A stretch of 64,000 nt of DNA, taken from Ligustrum vulgare. Lineage: Eukaryota > Streptophyta > Magnoliopsida > Lamiales > Oleaceae. The position numbers and the translations under genes are program-made. The notes below the pieces were generated by a model. That model was given only the letters and a program-made list of their open reading frames with translations, was not told the DNA's origin and did no database searches. The stretch spans positions 27,983,383 to 28,047,382 of the forward strand of contig OY743188.1 in assembly GCA_963555705.1 (NCBI GenBank). The letters are read 5' to 3'. Of this stretch, positions 21,238 through 30,786 are shown piece after piece (within the stretch, counting starts at the first letter, position 1; the number at the start of each line of letters is the position of its first letter).

Positions 21238-21440
21238 AATAACCTTGGTATAACTAGATTCTCATTTTGTATTGTTAATAGCATCCTATCATCTTTTATG
21301 TAATATGGTTTTACTTGCTCTAAGAAGTATGTTCCTAATAATAATTCCGTATTTACCTTTCCTGTATGTTCTACGTGTTGACCTATGGTTAACTTAACCT
21401 TATTGTTTTGATCATAACAAACAAGAATATATTGTGTTAT
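21234..21440 (-). pseudogene. C-terminal half of first protease-like domain (end of movement protein ORF)
   Basis: Open on the minus strand to a TGA at 21236-21234. It carries LLLGTYFLEQVKPYYI, the counterpart of the LLG motif of retropepsins. This half lies in the same reading frame as the DTGA-containing half at 23200-24006 once the intervening insertion is ignored, so both are pieces of a single interrupted domain. Confidence 0.75.
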
Positions 21441-21445
21441 TAACA

Positions 21446-23199
21446 AGTGTGCTTCAAAGTGTTTCATGTAATGATAAATATTCAAAGCACTCTATGTTTA
21501 AATCGTCTCTCAAAGATATAAATCAAAACTATGTGATCAAGCATATGAGACGCAAAGAAGATCATGAAAGAATTGAAGATATTCAAAGATCAAAATTGAA
21601 GTTGAAAAGTATGACATGAAGATCAAGAATTCAAACGTACAAGATTAGAGTTCAAGTTCAAGAGTTGATTTAACCTATGTAAAGGTATAACACTCTCAAT
21701 CTTTAGCGATGACATTCAACGAGCTCGAAAATGATTTTTATGCATCAAGAAACTTACTTGAAAATTCATCACTTGCATAAAATATTTTTATCTAAGTCAA
21801 TATTGCTTTTCATATGTTATTTGATCTTAAATCATGATTATACTATGTTAAACCACTTTGAAAAACAAGCTAGAAACCTAAAAATCCTAAATTTTCATGT
21901 TTTTCAAAAGTCAATTTTCGGTCAACCAAAAGTCAACTTTCGGTCAACCGAAAGTCAACTTTCGGTCAACCGAAAGTCAACTTTTGGTCAACCGAAATTG
22001 GTCAACCGAAAGTTCAATGGTTGAAAATGTGTAACGGCTATATGCATGTTTCGGTCGACCGAAACTCCAGAAATGGTCAACCGAAAGTTGCTGAATTTGA
22101 ATATCTTGATCTATAAATAGCCATCTCATTTACATTCATTTTCAACAATATAGAAAAGATTTTATAGAAACTTTCTTTTGAAAATTCATTGTTCTTACTT
22201 GGTTTATATTCATCTATTATTATTATAAAACTTTGATTGATTTAAACTTTGTTTTATCAAATTCTTCAAAGTTTTTGGAAGAAAGTTTTGTGAAGATTCT
22301 TGGTTTTATACTGTTTAAACTTCTTCAACATCTTCACACTATATTGGAATTGAAGTGTAAGTCTCTCTTTATTCTAAACTTGTTTTAATCTTTTAAAAGA
22401 GAGAAATTACAATTAAGGAACTTTGATTATTTGTGCTACATTGTTCATTATCATTTGATTCATCAAAGTTCCATTGCCTAAACACTTTGAGCTTAACTCA
22501 TTGTTAATTATTCAAGTGTGGCATCTCTTGGTACTTAATTTGATTCAATATTTTAACAAGAGATTATTTGAAAAACTTTGTTTGATTGTATTGAACTTTT
22601 CATTATCATTTGCATCAAAGTTTTTCTCTAACACTCGAGCTTAATTCATTGCTATCTATTGAAGTGTTAGCCTAACTCTCTCGGTACTTAATTTGAGTAT
22701 ATCATTTTTCAAGAGAGTTATTTCAATTGTAAATTCAATTCATTATATCTTGTGGTTTCGAGAGCCTTGTGAAAACTCGATTGTTGGTTAAGGGTAGGTG
22801 CTCCTTGTTGTAAGTCGCCTAAGGATTTGGTACTCCTTGTTGTAAGTTATCAATATAGTGGATTTGGACTTGCTCGTGATGGAGAGCTCGGTAACGGGGG
22901 ACGTAGATCACGTTGGTTGATTGAACCTCCATAAATCGCGTTTGCATTCTCTTATCCCTTTTACTTACTTACATTGCACTTACTTTATTCTATCAATCTA
23001 TATTGTGCAACACTATATCTAAGTGTTATACTTACTTTATCAATTAAGTTTACACATTTATAGCACACTACATTGATAGTTAAGTTACTTACAACACTAA
23101 GTGCTCATACTTGTACACATTGATTCTAAGTTTGAGATTATTTATCGAAAAAGTTTTATAAACCAATTCACCCCCTTCTTGGTTAGTTTACTCTTAGGC
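21446..23199 (+). mobile_element. Solo LTR, Ty1-copia (Sirevirus-like), inside viral protease domain
   Basis: It interrupts viral coding sequence; TAACA occurs at 21441-21445 and 23200-23204 as probable target duplication. The right end reads AACCAATTCACCCCC...GGCTAACA, and GGGGGACGTAGATCACG with CCTCCATAAATC lies near 22895-22940; both phrases are typical of long plant Ty1 LTRs of the SIRE type. No gag or pol is present. A cluster of palindromes (TTTCGGTCAACCGAAA and variants, 21908-22092) repeats at about 22 bp. With these borders the usual TG...CA ends are not exact, so ends may be off by a few bases. Confidence 0.65.
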
Positions 23200-24060
23200 T
23201 AACACTACGTACATGTTTATGATTATTTCATTTCTTTTATATATTCTTATTGGTAATTCTACATAGGTATCCATGGGATGAATATTTCCAAAATAATCTT
23301 GTATTTGAATTGGATTATTTGTTACTTTAAGTTCTAAATCTCCTATTATGTTTTCTTTTATATGAGATACAGTTGCTCCAGTATCTATTAATACTTTCTG
23401 CTCTTTCCATTCTCCATTTATTCTAATTTCTATCATAACTTCAAATTGTTTTGTCTCATTTCTTTTAAATAGATTCATTCTTGGTATTTTTCTATGTATT
23501 TTTGTTATTATTTGTTTTTCTGAATCATTTCTATTTTTTATTTCAGGTAATGATCTTGTGCTAGTATTTCTTCTTAGGCTAATTGGTCTTCTTCCAAATT
23601 CTATTTGTAGTTTATCCATATTTACTAATCTTCTAACTTGATTAAAATCTATTTCTATATCTTCTGGTATTGTCATTCTTGGATTTTCTTTAGCTGGTTT
23701 GTATTCCAATAAATTTTTAAATATGGGTTCTATTATGTGTGTTCTCATAGCATTCTTAATTTTTACTTCATGTTTACTAGTAAAAGCATATATTGTTCTA
23801 ATAGTTAAACTTATAGTTTTACTTCCTAGTTTCATATCTATTCCTCTTAATCTGTAATATAATGTTAAGGCTTTATTTTTATTTTGTTCTCCCATGCTTA
23901 TGCTGAAGTTTGGTCTTATTGTAAATTTTACTTTTTGGTACATTAAATTTCCTGTTACAATTCCTATTAAGGCATCTTGTACTGAACTTACAATTCTATC
24001 ATCCATAATATAGAATTCTATATGTGTATCTATTCCTTCTCTAAAATAGGCTTTTGCTAT
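23200..24060 (-). pseudogene. Pararetroviral movement protein plus first half of a protease-like domain
   Basis: The N-terminal part shows the 30K-superfamily movement protein pattern of caulimovirids: AKAYFREGID upstream of 24006, then MDDRIVSSVQDALIGIVTGN, LMYQKVKFTIRPNFSIS and TISLTIRTIYAFTSKHEV. A linker of about 100 residues follows, then VLIDTGATVSHIKENI, a retropepsin-like active site. The frame is open from 24006; a stop at about 24036 breaks the upstream part. The role in the virus would be cell-to-cell transport of particles through plasmodesmata; the fused protease-like domain has no assigned role here. Confidence 0.8.
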
Positions 24061-24191
24061 AATTTGTATGACTCATAAATATATGTTCTTTATTTTTCTT
24101 TTTAGTTCAGGATTCAATAGGTTTATTTCTTATCTTATAATTTCTTCATTTATTATAGGTATTAATGTATTTTCTATAGTATCTCTTATGT

Positions 24192-24482
24192 CTATGGGTG
24201 ACTATGGTTTCTTGCTACATATGTTATTTTTTTGTTATTCTGCAAAAATGGTAAAATAAATATTTTTTTTGGTTCTAAATCTAATTTTGATTTTAAGATC
24301 TTTTCATACATTTTAGGATTAAATTTTAATCTTTCATTTAGTTGTTCTTCGTTTTCTTCTAATTGGTATTCATATTCTTTAGATGTACCTTCTTCACTAA
24401 TTTGTCTAATCATATTTATATATAAATATTCTTCTTCACTAGATTTATTAGATTCATTTTCTTCTGAAGATTCTAATTCCAT
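24192..24482 (-). pseudogene. Acidic segment between viral capsid and movement protein
   Basis: 97-codon frame opening MELESSEENESNKSSEEEY, very rich in Glu/Ser, then a Lys/Leu-rich tail. It is out of frame with the movement protein piece at 24006, so a frameshift lies between. Acidic arms flank capsid proteins in many caulimovirids; it could equally be the N-terminus of the movement protein. Confidence 0.5.
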
Positions 24483-24619
24483 TATTGTATTTATTACTTC
24501 ATGTTCTTCTAATTCAGGAATTTCTTCATCTTCAGGAATTTCTTCTCATTCTTCTGCTTGTTCAATAGGTAATAAGTTGTAATTTTCTTTTTCTATTAAT
24601 GAGATATACATCATTTTTT

Positions 24620-25960
24620 TTCTTTTTTTCTTTCTTAGGACATTCTGGAGATATATGTCCTACTTCTCCACATGAATAGCATTTACATTTTCTAGGATTT
24701 TTAAGGTATGTTTTTGTTTTGTTTTGTTTTTGCCTTAAATATCTCTCATATAGTACTCTATACCTTTTAAATATTTTATTATATGGCTTTTTGTATTTAT
24801 TGAATTTTTTTAAATTTGTTTCTAAATTTATCTTTTCTATAATATTTCTTTTTCTTATATTTTCTTTCTAGATGGCATTCCCATTGGGTTGATTTATATT
24901 GTAATTTATCATAGCATAATGATTTTTTACTTACTTTATGGAATTTTATCATATTATTTGCTTCCATACATTTTTTTTTTGTCTCATTTCTATAAATTGT
25001 ATTCTTGCTCCTAAACTATTATTACTCAATGGTATTTCTAATTTTTCCCAGTCCTTAAATAATTCTAAATTCCATGTGTTTGGTAATTTAAAGAATATTT
25101 GGTTCATAATTTCCATACCATATGTTTCCGGATTATATTATGTCTTTTCAAAATATTCTCTAAATTCACATGCAAATTGTTTAAAGTAACACATATCACA
25201 TATTGATAGACTTTCTAATAAATATCTATTTCTTAGTTTTGAGCTAATTTTGGTATATCTGTCTATTACTAATGTATATTCTCTTTTTAATGCATCTTCA
25301 TATCTGCTCAAAATAGTTCCTATTTCATCTTGATCATTTCCTCTAACTTGTCCTATATAAGTTTCTGTTAAATTTCCCTACCATCTTGCAGTGGTTCCTA
25401 TAAATGTATTTTCTAACATTAATTGTAATTGCTTTCCTGTTAATTCTCTAGTATAGGTCATCATAGCCATAGATTTCATCCATAATTCTAATTCATGATC
25501 TACATCTTGCACACATCCTAAATCTATCCATCTTCCTTCTAAATTAATTTGTATTTCCATACTTCTCCATGGTGTATATTCTATAGGATAATTTTTACTT
25601 GGCTTGGTGTAATATTTTTGTTGTGATATAAAATTATTTGTTTTAAAATTTTGGTTTTGTCTTTGATTCGTATAAATTTTTGGTGTATTTTGTGGATTAG
25701 TATTACTTGTATTTTCTTTTTTAACTTGATTAATTCCTGGTTGTTGTATATATTCTGGTGGATTTTGTCATGTTGTTACTAAAGCTCTTTATTGTTCATT
25801 CATATGAATTTCTTCTATTTTAAGGTTTTTAAATTTTTCTATATAATCTTCTTCTGTCATGTAATCTTCTCCACCTTCTTCGTTAGGATTTTCCATAAAT
25901 TTTTCTATTTGTTCAGTAATCATATTTATTCCTAATCTATAAATGGCTTTAAATTCTTTG
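24620..25960 (-). pseudogene. Pararetroviral capsid protein with zinc knuckle
   Basis: Discontinuous reading on the minus strand with several in-frame stops. Core pieces: GRWIDLGCVQDVDHELELW and QLQLMLENTFIGTTARW (25378-25560), the conserved Trp-rich capsid core, then a CCHC zinc knuckle CYSCGEVGHISPEC (about 24690-24650) in a Lys-rich context, as expected of the RNA-binding end of caulimovirid capsid proteins. No ATG is evident at its upstream edge near 25968. Confidence 0.75.
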
Positions 25961-25967
25961 TCAGTTA

Positions 25968-26630
25968 TTATTTTCTTTTTAGGTTTCTTTTTTCCATTTC
26001 ATCATATATTTTTGTTATATTTAGGTTTACAATTTCAATATTTTGTTGTATATTATCTAATCTTTTATGTAAATCATTTTTCCCTATTTTTTCTTCTTTA
26101 ATTGTTCTTACCATATTTATTTGTTCTATATTAGTTTTTTGCTCTGTAATTTTTATTGAGTTTTCATATACTCCTACCATATTTCCTATTTTATTTATTT
26201 TACCAGTTATTTGCTTAATTTGGTTTTCTAAGGTTATTAATTGTTTTGATAGGTTATTTACATATTGCTTTATTTCTAATATTTGTATGGGTATATTTTT
26301 GTTTATATCTTTTTAATCATTAGTTATTTCTATCATTTGTCTTATTTCTAATGGTAAATTATTGATAATTTCTTGAACTTGTTCTGGATTTTTTGCTTGT
26401 TCTAAGTTTTGTTCTGTAATTTTATCTAAACTTATTCCTAATTTATTTAATAAAAATAAATTTGTCCAATTTAATTGTTTGTATTCTCCAAATCCTCTTT
26501 CTCCTAATAGTATATATGGTATAAATTTTCCATATGTTTCAGTTATTAACGGCCAATGACTATTATTTAGTAAATCTTTAGATTTATAATTATATACTCT
26601 AGGTTCGATTATTGGTAATTTTTTAGACAT
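25968..26630 (-). pseudogene. Small viral ORF with coiled-coil extension
   Basis: Starts at ATG 26630 (MSKKLPIIEPRVYNYKSK...), 105 codons to a TAA at 26313-26315, then stays open in the same frame for 114 more codons. The second part is a heptad-rich coiled coil (KQYVNNLSKQLITLENQIKQ, and KRLDNIQQNIEIVNLNITKI). The single stop may be a later mutation in one 220-residue ORF. Virion-associated proteins of caulimovirids have coiled coils, but I cannot assign this one by sequence. Confidence 0.55.
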
Positions 26631-26660
26631 TTTTCTAAATATATTTCTAAGTACAACTAC

Positions 26661-26674
26661 TAACTCTGATACAA
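26661..26674 (-). promoter_or_regulatory. Viral primer binding site (tRNA-Met)
   Basis: The minus strand reads TTGTATCAGAGTTA; the caulimovirid initiator-tRNA-Met site is TGGTATCAGAGC, so 10 of 12 positions match. It lies in the short gap between two small ORFs, the expected start point for minus-strand DNA synthesis. Confidence 0.65.
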
Positions 26675-26715
26675 CTGTGGGTAGGATCGTGATCGTGAAT
26701 TTTAGTTTTTCGGAA

Positions 26716-26985
26716 TTATAATCTTTGTCTAATTCTCCTTAAAAATCTTTCTTCAAATTCATCCATATATCTTATATCTTCTTGTCTAATTAAGTTTTCT
26801 TCTTTTAATTTTAAATATTCATTATGTTGTAAAACTAGCCTTTTAATTTCTATATATTTTTCTATAGCAATAGGATCAGTATTTAAGTATCTTCCTGTTC
26901 TTTCCAATTCTAAATATTCTCTATATAAATTTCTAATTAAATTTTTTCTTTTTTCGTGAAGTATATGGGGATCATAAACAGACAT
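26716..26985 (-). CDS. Small ORF upstream of viral primer site
   Basis: 89 codons, ATG to stop, Glu/Arg/Leu-rich and largely helical (KNLIRNLYREYLELERTGRY, EEFLRRIRQRL-type end). Codon bias matches the viral genes. It lies before the primer site, so in a circular genome it would be either the last ORF or a leader ORF. Family not recognised. Confidence 0.5.
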   Translation of the reverse strand: MSVYDPHILHEKRKNLIRNLYREYLELERTGRYLNTDPIAIEKYIEIKRLVLQHNEYLKLKEENLIRQEDIRYMDEFEERFLRRIRQRL

Positions 26986-27145
26986 AATATTTTTTAATTA
27001 TGAAATAAGTAATAAAATTTTTGAAGTAATTAAATTTTTAGAACTTATTATGTGTTTAACTTAATAAGATAATATGTAAAATAAGGTATTGGTTATATTT
27101 TTAACTAAATGGTAAAATAGGTATTAATTTATGTTTGTACACTGG

Positions 27146-27729
27146 TGATGAGCAATAATATTCTCTACCCCGATCACGACCTGTTATGCTTCCCCCGAAC
27201 ATCATCAGTAATAGTATTGTGCTAGTTTTCCCCGAGCAGTGTGATTTCCCCGAGGATCATATGCCCCGAGGAGATGCCTTACATATTCCGGTTTCTATGT
27301 TGGTCGGGGTCATAATCTGTTCGGGGTTATCCACGAACCTCATGTGGGACCCCCTATCCGACGTGTAATATGTCTGTTTTCCTGTGAATGCTAGGAATTA
27401 TCTCCTAACCCAACATCTGATGATTCCATCCCTAAAAAGTAGGAAGATGATTCCTAACAGGACTCATGCAACTAAGGTATTTCAGTCCTATTATAACTCT
27501 TTTTTATATATCTATAAATAGGTGACTCTCAATCATAACACAGGTACACAATTATTATTTTCCAGTTTATAGCCTCTTGCATAAATTTTCTTCCTCTTTA
27601 CTGACTTAAGCATCGGAGGGGCGACGAGGACACACCTCCTCGCCTTTATTGCAGGTATTCGGAGTTCAAGTTCGTGTCAGTCTGCTGCTCGAGCTCGAAA
27701 TATCTGAGGTACAGTTTTTTGCATCATCA
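27146..27729 (+). repeat. 5' LTR of Tat-like element
   Basis: 584 bp, TG...CA. TATA-like CTATAAATAG at about 27512-27523, 600 bp upstream-type promoter context CCCCGAGGA repeated in U3. Nearly identical to 30787-31370. Confidence 0.9.
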
Positions 27730-27748
27730 TTGGCGCCGTCTGTGGGAA
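27730..27748 (+). promoter_or_regulatory. Primer binding site of Tat-like element
   Basis: TTGGCGCCGTCTGTGGGA directly after the LTR, the classic site of this group of plant Ty3 elements. Confidence 0.85.
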
Positions 27749-27763
27749 CCAGAACTAGAAGCC

Positions 27764-29317
27764 ATGGTGAATACACGTTCAGGACTTCCACAAGCAAACT
27801 TACCTGCCCATGATCACACTGTTGGGGGGGAGCAGGTACCCCAAACAACACCACCAGACCAGTCCACGCTGCAAGGAAACCAAACATCGCACCCCCAACC
27901 CACTGCTGATACACAGGCAGCTTTGGAGGAGCTCCGTCAACAGGTTGCTACCCTCACACAGATGCCCACGCAGCAGAGCCAGTGCGGTACCCCGACTTCC
28001 GAGGAGGGGAATGCTTCAAGGGTCCAGCCTCAGGACCATGACCCTAATCATGCTAGGGCCAGTGCTTCGGGATTGCCGACATCGCCACCAAACGTTATGA
28101 GCTCAAGAACGGTGGCCATGCCCCCTGCCGAGCTCGCGAGAATTATCCAGGATGGAATAGCGGCGGGTATGCGACAAAACACGCAGGCCATAGCAGGGTT
28201 CACCTCGAGCACACCATTCACGCCAGATGTTTTGGCCTTTCCCCTACCGGATAGGTTCAAGTTCCCGAGGATAAAAGAATATGATGGTACAACCGATCCA
28301 GTGAACCATCTTAATATATACACCGACGTCATGAACTTGCAAGTTGCCCCCGATCAGGTTATGTGCAAAGCTTTCCCCCAAACTCTGACAAGTGCCGCTA
28401 GAGATTGGTTCTCTACTCTTGAACCAAACTCCATTCCAACATTCACAAACCTTGCAAACAAATTTTCGGCCTTCTTTGCAAGTAGTAAGCGTATAAAGAA
28501 GACAGCTGGTTCGCTCATGAGACTTACCCAGGGACAGAATGAGACATTGCGCGAGTTCATGACCAGGTTCAACGCAGAAAGGTTGCAAGTTCCCGACCTT
28601 CATATTTCTGCTGCTGTATCAGCTCTTACTCAGGCTGTGAGGTGTGAGGCCTTCAAAATGTCCCTATCAAAAACACCGCCAAAATCTGTAACTGACCTTC
28701 TCACTCGGGCTGAGAAGTACGTGAATATGGAGGAAGCTATGAATCCGAAGAAGAGCGATGCAACCCCTGATAAGTCTGAACGGAAGGACAGTAGAAACGA
28801 TCGAAAGAGACAGCGTGAGGAGAGTCCGAGACAGGGACGTGATCGAGATGATCGGGGAAAAGGAAGGATTGAGCAACCGCCTTCCTTCACTCCACTGAAT
28901 TCCCGTCGGGCTGACATACTTATGGAAATCAAAGATATGAAGGAACTGAAGTGGCCACCCAGAATCAGGTCACCGCCAGATAAGCGTGACAAGAGTAAGT
29001 ACTGTGATTTTCATCGTGATCATGGGCACACTACAGAGACGTGCTACGCCTTACAGCGAGAGATAGAAGCACTGATCAAGAGGGGCTTCCTGAAAACATT
29101 TGTAGGGGATGACAAACGGCAGAAGCATGATCACGAGCATGATCAACAGCCGAGGGGTAACAAGCCCACCGCAGGAACAATCAACGTTATCATAGGGGGG
29201 ACAGCCTCTGGAGGAGATTCACAAAATGGGCGCAAAACATATGCCGACAGTACTCGGGGACCGTGCGTTGTGACCACCCTGACATCACATTTGGCTCAGA
29301 TGATATGGAAGGAGTGA
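27764..29317 (+). CDS. Gag polyprotein of Tat-like element
   Basis: ATG at 27764 gives MVNTRSGLPQANLP, the usual gag opening of this group; 517 codons. The retrotransposon gag domain spans about residues 165-300 (FPRIKEYDGTTDPVNHL, AARDWFSTL, LREFMTRFNAE), followed by an Arg/Asp/Lys-rich stretch and a zinc-binding region YCDFHRDHGHTTETCYALQR near residue 435. Gag forms the cytoplasmic particle in which the RNA is copied. The frame ends at 29317, and the protease begins in another frame, overlapping from 29263. Related elements often keep gag and pol in one frame, so a single-base change near 29270 is likely. Confidence 0.85.
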   Translation: MVNTRSGLPQANLPAHDHTVGGEQVPQTTPPDQSTLQGNQTSHPQPTADTQAALEELRQQVATLTQMPTQQSQCGTPTSEEGNASRVQPQDHDPNHARASASGLPTSPPNVMSSRTVAMPPAELARIIQDGIAAGMRQNTQAIAGFTSSTPFTPDVLAFPLPDRFKFPRIKEYDGTTDPVNHLNIYTDVMNLQVAPDQVMCKAFPQTLTSAARDWFSTLEPNSIPTFTNLANKFSAFFASSKRIKKTAGSLMRLTQGQNETLREFMTRFNAERLQVPDLHISAAVSALTQAVRCEAFKMSLSKTPPKSVTDLLTRAEKYVNMEEAMNPKKSDATPDKSERKDSRNDRKRQREESPRQGRDRDDRGKGRIEQPPSFTPLNSRRADILMEIKDMKELKWPPRIRSPPDKRDKSKYCDFHRDHGHTTETCYALQREIEALIKRGFLKTFVGDDKRQKHDHEHDQQPRGNKPTAGTINVIIGGTASGGDSQNGRKTYADSTRGPCVVTTLTSHLAQMIWKE

Positions 29318-30483
29318 TCACTCCTCACGACGACGCTATGGTGGTTACGACAATCATAGCTAACTACGAGGTGAGGAGAATACTTGTAGATAATGGAAGC
29401 GCAGCTAATGTGTTATCGCATGAGGCTTTCATGAAAATGGGGATATCAGCGAGCAGCTTAAGGCCTATCAGGACACCCCTGCAAGGATTTGGGGGGAGTA
29501 TTATCATGCCCGAAGGCACCACCAAACTCCCTTTAACATTGGGGACAGACCCCAGGCAGGTAACAGAGGTCACAATGTTTCATGTTGTAAGGGCTCCAAT
29601 GACATACAACGCAATACTTGGCCGACCACTATTAAACAGCATCAAAGCAATAGTGTCAACATTCCATCTTGCTATGAAATTTCCAACAGCAGCAGGTGTG
29701 GGGGTTGTTCGGGGGGACCAGACAGTTGCAAGGCAGTGTTATGTTACCAGTGTCAAGAACCTCCCAGCAGAGGTCGCGCAGGTGGATGGGATGGAGCCCG
29801 ACCTCGAGCACCGAGGAAGGCTATCTCCAGTTGAGGAATTATTAGAGGTCGAGGTCGGGCCGGGGAAAAATGTCATCATTGGTCGGGATCTCGACGACGG
29901 TCTGAAAATCGTGCTCACACGGTATTTGAGAGAAAACATCGATGTATTCGCGTGGAGTGTCGAGGACATGCCGGGTATTGATCCCAAGATTGCCGCGCAC
30001 AGTTTAGATGTGAATCCCAACGCACGGCCCATTAAACAAAGGAAGAGACAGTTCGCTCCTGATCGTCGAATAGTGATTCAAGAGGAGATTGGCAAACTCT
30101 TAAAGGCAGGATTCATAAGGGAGGTTCATTACCCAGACTGGCTTGCAAACGTGGTCTTGGTAAAAAAGAGCAATGGCAAGTGGCGAGTTTGTGTGGACTA
30201 TACAGACCTGAATAAAGCATGCCCCAAGGACAGCTATCCCTTACCACGAATTGACAACCTCATTGACAGCACCTCGGGCCATAGGATGTACAGCTTCCTT
30301 GACGCATTTTCAGGTTATCACCAAATCCCTATGGCGGATGACGATCAGGAAAAAACATCGTTCATGGCCGATTCGGCGATCTATTGTTATAAGGTCATGC
30401 CCTTTGGCCTGAAGAATGCGGGGGCAACTTACCAAAGGTTGATAAACAAGGTGTTTCCTCTTCCCCCTGAACTCGAGGCCTAA
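29263..30483 (+). pseudogene. Protease and partial reverse transcriptase of Tat-like element
   Basis: Open for 406 codons. Aspartic protease: RRILVDNGSAANVLSHEAF, with DNGSA in place of the usual DTGS/DSGS. RT: KWRVCVDYTDLNKACPKDSY, YSFLDAFSGYHQIPM and VMPFGLKNAGATYQRLINK, then it breaks off before the catalytic YVDD. The last residues (PLPPELEA) read into the 3' region, so the deletion junction lies at about 30450-30483. No RNase H, integrase or chromodomain remains. Confidence 0.85.
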
Positions 30484-30601
30484 AATCTACAGGGTGTGCC
30501 ACGGTGATTAAGGAGTTCCCTACGTCCTCGGGGTTACGGTGTTCGCTACTCGAACTGTTGGAGCTACTGTCACTACCCGAACTCCCGCTACTACTAGACA
30601 T
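30482..30601 (-). pseudogene. Antisense Ser-rich ORF at the 3' end of the Tat-like element (truncated)
   Basis: Minus-strand frame opening at ATG 30601 with MSSSSGSSGSDSSSNSSSSE and continuing EHRNPEDVGNSLITVAHPV, then running into the deletion junction. Extra antisense ORFs between pol and the 3' LTR are known from Tat-lineage elements; its placement and Ser-rich start fit that description. No function can be given. Confidence 0.5.
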
Positions 30602-30736
30602 TTCCTAGAAAATTGATTAACTTAAGAGTTCGAGCTCTTACCTTAAATACCAGCGCACCAAAACACACTCCTCGAGCACGATCTCTGTGATTTCACTCTC
30701 AATGACAATCGTAGGGTACCAAATGGGGAGGCTCCC

Positions 30737-30786
30737 TATTTTTAACTAAATGGTAAAATAGGTATTAATTTATGTTTGTACACTGG
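30737..30786. repeat. Copy of the left host flank inside the Tat-like element
   Basis: 50 bp identical to 27096-27145, the host sequence left of the 5' LTR, ending in the target-site bases ACTGG. It sits where the polypurine tract should touch the 3' LTR, after AAATGGGGAGGCTCCC. Confidence 0.9.

Larger units (their letters stand above)
19893..27140 (-). mobile_element. Endogenous plant pararetrovirus (Caulimoviridae), decayed and interrupted
   Basis: In viral sense from about 26985 down to 19893: small ORF, tRNA-Met primer site, second small ORF with coiled coil, capsid with zinc knuckle, acidic segment, movement protein, protease-like domain, separate pol ORF with protease and reverse transcriptase. 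No integrase is present. All parts share strongly A/T-biased codons. Capsid before movement protein is the order of cavemo- and solendoviruses, not of badna- or petuviruses, so I place it tentatively near the former. Stops, frameshifts, a solo LTR insertion and loss of RNase H show it is a defective genomic relic. Confidence 0.85.

Noticed and set aside
24232..24582. Ser/Phe-rich plus-strand frame
   Set aside because: Exact antisense of the acidic viral segment; a shadow.
27186..27368. Identical 60-codon frames at 27186 and 30827
   Set aside because: They lie inside the two LTRs of the Tat-like element and are identical because the LTRs are; no family resemblance.
28048..30032. Several minus-strand frames across the Tat-like gag-pol
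   Set aside because: Shadows of the well-supported plus-strand gag and protease/RT.
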